Shown one piece after another: positions 6,574 through 10,000 of a stretch of DNA of 10,000 bases (position 1 is the first letter of the stretch; each line of letters starts with the position of its first letter). The translations under genes and the position numbers were made by a program. The DNA is taken from assembly GCA_041685645.1 (NCBI GenBank), contig JAWLFI010000101.1:1-10000 (forward strand), in the 5' to 3' direction. Source of the stretch: JAWLFI01 sp041685645. GTDB taxonomy: Bacteria; Bacteroidota; Bacteroidia; Chitinophagales; Saprospiraceae. Below the pieces are notes generated by a model. It was not told the origin of the DNA and did no database searches. It worked only from the letters and a program-made list of their open reading frames with translations.

Positions 6574-7410
6574 GTGGAACAGATAAAGACCTTTTCGAAA
6601 GATAATTTGCTTTTTATCCTATTGGGTGGCTTTTTTCTTACCAATGCCGTTTTGGCTGAGTTTATTGGAGTAAAGATCTTTTCTCTGGAGAAGCTCTTTG
6701 GTTTTGCTCCAGTCGATTTGACGCTCTTTGGTCAGGAGGGCTTATCCTTCAATTTGACTGCCGGGGTGATGCTTTGGCCCATTGTTTTTGTCATGACTGA
6801 TGTGATCAATGAGTATTATGGAAGAAGGGGTGTTCGCATTTTGTCTTTTCTCGCAGTGGCCATGATATCCTATGCTTTTATTATGGCCTATATTGCCATC
6901 GAGATTCCTCCTGCTGACTTTTGGGCGCAATCACATCTGAGACAAGATATGAATCCACAAGACCTAGAGCAGCTGCGTTTAGATGTCGGAAATTACAATT
7001 CCGCTTTTGGACTAATTTTTGGTCAGGGATTGTGGATTATTGTAGGCTCCTTAGTGGCTTTTCTCATCGGTCAATTTGTTGACGTATGGGTGTTTCAGGG
7101 CATCCGTTCAATAACCGGGGAAAAGCGAATATGGGCAAGGGCCACCGGCTCCACTCTGGTGTCGCAGTTGATCGATAGTTTTGTCGTTCTGATCATCGCC
7201 TTTTATTTTGGTGCCGGATGGGATCTCACTCTCGTGTTGGCGATTGCGGTTGTAAATTACGCCTACAAATTTACCATGGCTATCGTCCTAACTCCCTTGA
7301 TTTATTTGGCACATTTTCTCATCGATCGATTTTTAGGGGACGAATTAGCCGCACAACTCAAAGAACGAGCTTCTGATCGAACATTGGTCTTTGGTCGGTA
7401 CGTGAAGTAA
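6574..7410 (+). CDS. yhhQ: YhhQ-type queuosine precursor transporter
   Basis: The family (VUT/DUF165) imports preQ0/preQ1, feeding synthesis of the queuosine modification in tRNA. The 278-residue protein has about seven membrane segments, near residues 12-34, 60-78, 88-110, 143-168, 192-212, 217-230 and 232-252. Family signatures are the VMTDVINEYYGRRG stretch (73-86), the ARATGSTLVSQLIDSFVV stretch (188-205) and YKFTMAIVLTPLIYLAH (231-247). A hydrophilic loop (about 112-140) makes it longer than the E. coli protein of about 220 residues; similar loops occur in related bacteria as far as I recall. The start is GTG at 6574, since the next Met is residue 66 and the first helix would be lost. 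TATAAT (6561-6566) lies only 7 nt upstream, so the transcript could be nearly leaderless if that element is used. No queuosine synthesis genes are adjacent. Confidence 0.9.
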   Translation: MEQIKTFSKDNLLFILLGGFFLTNAVLAEFIGVKIFSLEKLFGFAPVDLTLFGQEGLSFNLTAGVMLWPIVFVMTDVINEYYGRRGVRILSFLAVAMISYAFIMAYIAIEIPPADFWAQSHLRQDMNPQDLEQLRLDVGNYNSAFGLIFGQGLWIIVGSLVAFLIGQFVDVWVFQGIRSITGEKRIWARATGSTLVSQLIDSFVVLIIAFYFGAGWDLTLVLAIAVVNYAYKFTMAIVLTPLIYLAHFLIDRFLGDELAAQLKERASDRTLVFGRYVK

Positions 7411-7473
7411 TTTATTGATAGCTGGCTTTTAGGAATTGAGTTATTGAAAGCAGTGCGTCTCAGTTTGGAATTT

Positions 7474-7507
7474 AGAGCATTGAGCTACTCAATTTCTTGT
7501 TTGCTCT
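7474..7507 (+). terminator. Possible terminator after the transporter gene
   Basis: ATTGAG (7479-7484) and CTCAAT (7488-7493) form a 6-bp stem with a CTA loop, followed by T-rich TTCTTGTTT. A wider arm, AGAGCA (7474-7479) with TGCTCT (7502-7507), encloses it. It lies in the gap between two convergent genes, 64 nt past the transporter stop. The T tract is interrupted, so confidence is low. Confidence 0.3.
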
Positions 7508-7585
7508 TCATCGCCGGTGGGCTTTGCTTTTTGGATTTTGAGAGTTAAGTTGCCGATCTTGTATCATATGATCTATAGATGTCAA

Positions 7586-8797
7586 TCAGGCCTCATTTTT
7601 CTCATACAGTTCAGAGTGAATCGTCGAAGAGCTGCTGAGCGTTCGGTGTACCGGACAGCGACCGGCTATTTCTAAACATCTGTTTTTCTGGTCTGTAGTG
7701 AGCTCAGGACCGATCAATTGTACTTTCTTGTTGTATATAGTTTTCGGAATTCCCGAAGAATTTTCTTTGGATTTGTGCACATTTACGCGGATACATTTCA
7801 AGGGCCAATTTTTTCGTCGGATATACATCATAACTGTCATTGCAGAACAAGAAGCCAGAGCGCCCATAAGGAGTTGTCCGGGAGCAGGTCCGTGATTATC
7901 ACCTCCAACAGATTTGGGTTCATCGGCGACCCAGCGATGGGTTCCGGATTGAACATCTGTAGTAAATCCATCCTCCTCGTGCAATTCAGCAATGATGTCT
8001 TCCTTGCTGTGCTCGTCATCTTCCACCGTGTCATCGGTGCCTATGTAACGCAAGGACCACTGAGCGATTACCTGACCGGCATAAATGGCATCCTGTTTCT
8101 TTGTCATTAGGTGGTCGCTGCCATCAAGTGAAATGAATGACTTTGGGTGCATGGCATCATTATAGATTTTTTCTGCATTTTTAATCTCCACAATACGGTC
8201 TTGAGGAGAGTGAAGAATTAAGAGAGGCTTTTTTAGAGATCTTATTTTCGGTGTGACAGACTCTGAATTGAGGTCTTCGAGAAACTGCCTTTTTATTGTG
8301 AAAGTTCTTCCTGCCAGAGTTACTTTTGCCGAGCCCTCGGAATGAATCTCTTCCTCGTAATCCTCAAAGAGGTGTTTGATGTGACCGGGATTGTGGGGCG
8401 CTGCAATGGTCGCGACTCCTTTTACAGAATGAATGAGCCTGGCTGCTTGCAGCACCGCAGCTCCACCCAGAGAGTGGCCAATCAATAGATCGGGACTCCG
8501 GTAATGCTCTTCCATGTATTTCGCTGCACTGAGCAGGTCTTCTATATTGCTGGAAAAGTTGGTATTTGAAAAATCTCCTCCACTTTGTCCCAAACCCGTA
8601 AAATCAAATTTAAAGACTCCGTAGCCACTATCCGTCAGGCCCTTACTAATATATTTTACAGCGCGCAAATTTTTGCTACAAGTAAAACAATGAGCGAATA
8701 AAACAAAATGATGCGCCCGGTCGCCCGCTGGCAAGTCAATTTCTGCTGATAATTCCAATCCTTCGCTATTGTCAAATTTTATTTTTCTCGTCTTCAT
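7586..8797 (-). CDS. Bifunctional alpha/beta hydrolase - OsmC family fusion protein
   Basis: The 403-residue protein joins two enzymes. Residues 1-252 form an alpha/beta hydrolase: the AHCFTCSKN oxyanion-side loop (35-43), the nucleophile elbow GHSLGG with Ser109 (107-112), the acid Asp200 in HSPQD, and His229 in DGSDHL, so the full catalytic triad is present. Residues about 265-400 form an OsmC/Ohr-type domain with GTHRWVADEP (285-294), GGDNHGPAPGQLLMGALASC (298-317) ending in the redox Cys317, and the second cysteine Cys381 in GRCPVH. OsmC proteins reduce organic hydroperoxides with a cysteine pair. This two-domain architecture is known as a bacterial fusion; the hydrolase substrate is unknown. 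The acidic linker (254-276) separates the domains. The start at 8797 has no Shine-Dalgarno sequence. The gene seems monocistronic and ends facing the transporter gene, 175 nt away. Confidence 0.93.
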   Translation of the reverse strand: MKTRKIKFDNSEGLELSAEIDLPAGDRAHHFVLFAHCFTCSKNLRAVKYISKGLTDSGYGVFKFDFTGLGQSGGDFSNTNFSSNIEDLLSAAKYMEEHYRSPDLLIGHSLGGAAVLQAARLIHSVKGVATIAAPHNPGHIKHLFEDYEEEIHSEGSAKVTLAGRTFTIKRQFLEDLNSESVTPKIRSLKKPLLILHSPQDRIVEIKNAEKIYNDAMHPKSFISLDGSDHLMTKKQDAIYAGQVIAQWSLRYIGTDDTVEDDEHSKEDIIAELHEEDGFTTDVQSGTHRWVADEPKSVGGDNHGPAPGQLLMGALASCSAMTVMMYIRRKNWPLKCIRVNVHKSKENSSGIPKTIYNKKVQLIGPELTTDQKNRCLEIAGRCPVHRTLSSSSTIHSELYEKNEA

Positions 8798-8940
8798 ATC
8801 AGGCGTTTCTGTTTGTTCGAAGTTAGCATTTTTATAGATAACGAATGATGTATTGCATCCTTTCAGAATAGATAGAGTGAGTTGAGATTCAGACCATCGA
8901 CCTATGACAGTGAATCATCGCCCGCGTTAAGGATAGTAGG

Positions 8941-9132
8941 TGTGCGAGCCGCCTCAGGCGGCGAAGCAGTCCCGAGCCCGACTCCGGCGGGTTCGGGACC
9001 GATAGCACCGCATAGCCTGACCCCGAAGCTGAGAAAGTTTCGATAGCCGGAGAGGAGATTCATTGGCCGGGATGCTTTTAGTGATGAATAGAGCTTTGAA
9101 TCAGCTGAGGGGTAACGCCCAAAACATTAAAG
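8941..9132 (+). repeat. Structured dispersed repeat, copy B
   Basis: This divergent copy of the 941-1082 element fills most of the 384-nt gap between the hydrolase-OsmC gene and tpiA; I see no gene in that gap. Hairpin 1 is the 15-nt palindrome GCCGCCTCAGGCGGC (8948-8962). Hairpin 2 pairs 8969-8980 with 8988-8999, a 12-bp stem with one G-T wobble. Hairpin 3 is long and nested: CCCC (9021-9024) with GGGG (9109-9112), AGCTGA (9027-9032) with TCAGCT (9101-9106), AAAG (9034-9037) with CTTT (9094-9097), and ATTCAT (9058-9063) with ATGAAT (9084-9089). A GA/GA tandem mismatch separates the first two stems. The tail CGCCCAAAACATTAAAG (9116-9132) differs from copy A at one base. It ends 49 nt before the tpiA ATG. 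Shared order with copy A supports one family. Confidence 0.65.
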
Positions 9133-9181
9133 AAATAATGGGTTTCAAGAAAAATGGCTATATTTCTGAAAAAATGAGACT

Positions 9182-9946
9182 ATGTTGATTGCCGGAAATT
9201 GGAAAATGAATTTGACACTTGAAGAGAGCCTCAATTTGGTAAAAGCTGTTCGTTCAGCGGGAGTGAAAAACGAGGCCATAAAGGTTGGTATGGCAGTGCC
9301 CTTTCCCTATTTAGTGCCTTGCTCGGAATTGCTTGAGGAGTCAGAAAATATATCTATCGGAGCGCAAAATATACATGCCGAATCGAATGGTGCTTTTACG
9401 GGAGAAACCAGTGCGGATATGCTGCTGTCCTGTAGAATAGAGTGGACGATTATAGGTCATTCAGAGCGGCGATACTTGTTTCATGAAAGCAATGAGGTGG
9501 TAAAGGCAAAAGTGGAACGCGCAGTGGCTTCAAATCTGGGTATAATCCTCTGCGTGGGCGAGCCAAAAGAGGTGAGAAATAGGGGAGAGGAGGAAGATTT
9601 TGTCAGTAATCAATTGATGGAGAGTTTGCCCGCTGAGCTGCCCGATAGCTATTGGTCAAAAATTGTCCTGGCCTATGAGCCGGTGTGGGCGATCGGAACG
9701 GGACTGACGGCTAGCCCGAAGCAAGCGCAGACCATGCATGCATTTATTCGCCGACAAATGGAGAGTACATTTGGCTCCAGAGCAAAGGGAATATCCATTC
9801 TTTACGGAGGAAGTATGAAGCCGGGAAATGCCAGTGAATTGCTCGACCAACAAGATATTGATGGTGGACTAATCGGTGGGGCCTCCCTGAAAGCTGAGTC
9901 CTTTATAGAGATCATTCGACAAGCAGAGCAAATTGAAAAAATATGA
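9182..9946 (+). CDS. tpiA: Triosephosphate isomerase
   Basis: TpiA interconverts dihydroxyacetone phosphate and glyceraldehyde 3-phosphate in glycolysis and gluconeogenesis, as a cytosolic TIM-barrel dimer. The 254-residue length is standard. All key residues are present: Asn6 and Lys8 in AGNWKMN (4-10), catalytic His93 in IGHSERR (91-97), and the base Glu166 in AYEPVWAIGTG (164-174), which continues into the mobile loop. The phosphate-binding YGGS (208-211) and the GG of LIGGASL (230-236) are also present. Residue 175 is Leu, where many relatives have Lys or Val; this should not affect catalysis. The ATG at 9182 gives the conserved start directly before the AGNWK strand. A TATATTTC (9159-9166) 7/8 match to the -7 element lies 15 nt upstream without a good -33 element. 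Repeat copy B precedes it and may lie in its leader or promoter. Confidence 0.97.
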   Translation: MLIAGNWKMNLTLEESLNLVKAVRSAGVKNEAIKVGMAVPFPYLVPCSELLEESENISIGAQNIHAESNGAFTGETSADMLLSCRIEWTIIGHSERRYLFHESNEVVKAKVERAVASNLGIILCVGEPKEVRNRGEEEDFVSNQLMESLPAELPDSYWSKIVLAYEPVWAIGTGLTASPKQAQTMHAFIRRQMESTFGSRAKGISILYGGSMKPGNASELLDQQDIDGGLIGGASLKAESFIEIIRQAEQIEKI

Positions 9947-9953
9947 TGATAAA

Positions 9954-9984
9954 TTTGCAATCATATTAAATTATTTTATATTTG
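9954..9984 (+). promoter_or_regulatory. Consensus Bacteroidota vegetative promoter
   Basis: TTTG (9954-9957) and TATATTTG (9977-9984) are separated by 19 nt, an exact match to the published Bacteroidota -33 (TTTG) and -7 (TAnnTTTG) elements. It lies 8 nt past the tpiA stop codon and should drive a + strand gene beyond the window. An ATG at 9989-9991 falls close to the expected start of transcription, so it would give an almost leaderless message; the true start codon may lie further right. Confidence 0.7.
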
Positions 9985-10000
9985 TAACATGGGTAATGAC

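Noticed and set aside
7718..8110. + strand frame of 130 codons opposite the OsmC half
   Set aside because: It is antisense to a well-supported coding region with intact catalytic motifs, so it is a shadow.

Overview
The window looks like chromosomal DNA of a member of the Bacteroidota, plausibly close to the Saprospiria. The evidence is an exact match to the Bacteroidota vegetative promoter (TTTG, 19-nt spacer, TAnnTTTG) at the right edge, few Shine-Dalgarno sequences, and gene types common in that phylum: a secreted FAS1 protein, a LYS9-type saccharopine dehydrogenase, a hydrolase-OsmC fusion and a small four-helix membrane protein. The assignment is inferred from protein character and promoter style, not from a marker gene.

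Layout. 1-470 has no convincing gene. 471-890 encodes a small membrane protein. 891-1124 carries a structured repeat (copy A). 1125-1649 encodes an exported FAS1 protein. 1757-5236 is a compact + strand cluster: saccharopine dehydrogenase, flippase-like membrane protein (TTG start) and PrmC, joined with gaps of 17 and 1 nt. Convergent to it, 5255-6442 on the - strand holds PPK2 followed by a YciH/SUI1 translation factor. 6574-7410 (+) encodes a YhhQ-type queuosine-precursor transporter, divergent from PPK2 across a gap with a perfect 10-bp inverted repeat. 7586-8797 (-) encodes an alpha/beta hydrolase fused to an OsmC domain. 8798-9181 carries copy B of the structured repeat, 49 nt before tpiA (9182-9946). 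A strong promoter at 9954-9984 points to a gene beyond the right edge.

The genes are mostly housekeeping or stress related and do not form one pathway. Two touch translation: PrmC methylates release factors, and YciH-like proteins belong to the eIF1 fold. YhhQ-type transport also bears on translation by supplying precursor for tRNA queuosine. PPK2 and the OsmC fusion suggest energy and redox stress handling. I found no CRISPR array, rRNA, tRNA, transposase gene or defence island.

The least ordinary content is non-coding. Two divergent copies of one family (941-1082 and 8941-9132) keep the same order of three hairpins, with different stem sequences that stay paired, and share a 16/17 matching tail. 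Each sits just upstream of a + strand gene. This is a dispersed structured repeat and possibly a 5'-UTR or RNA element.
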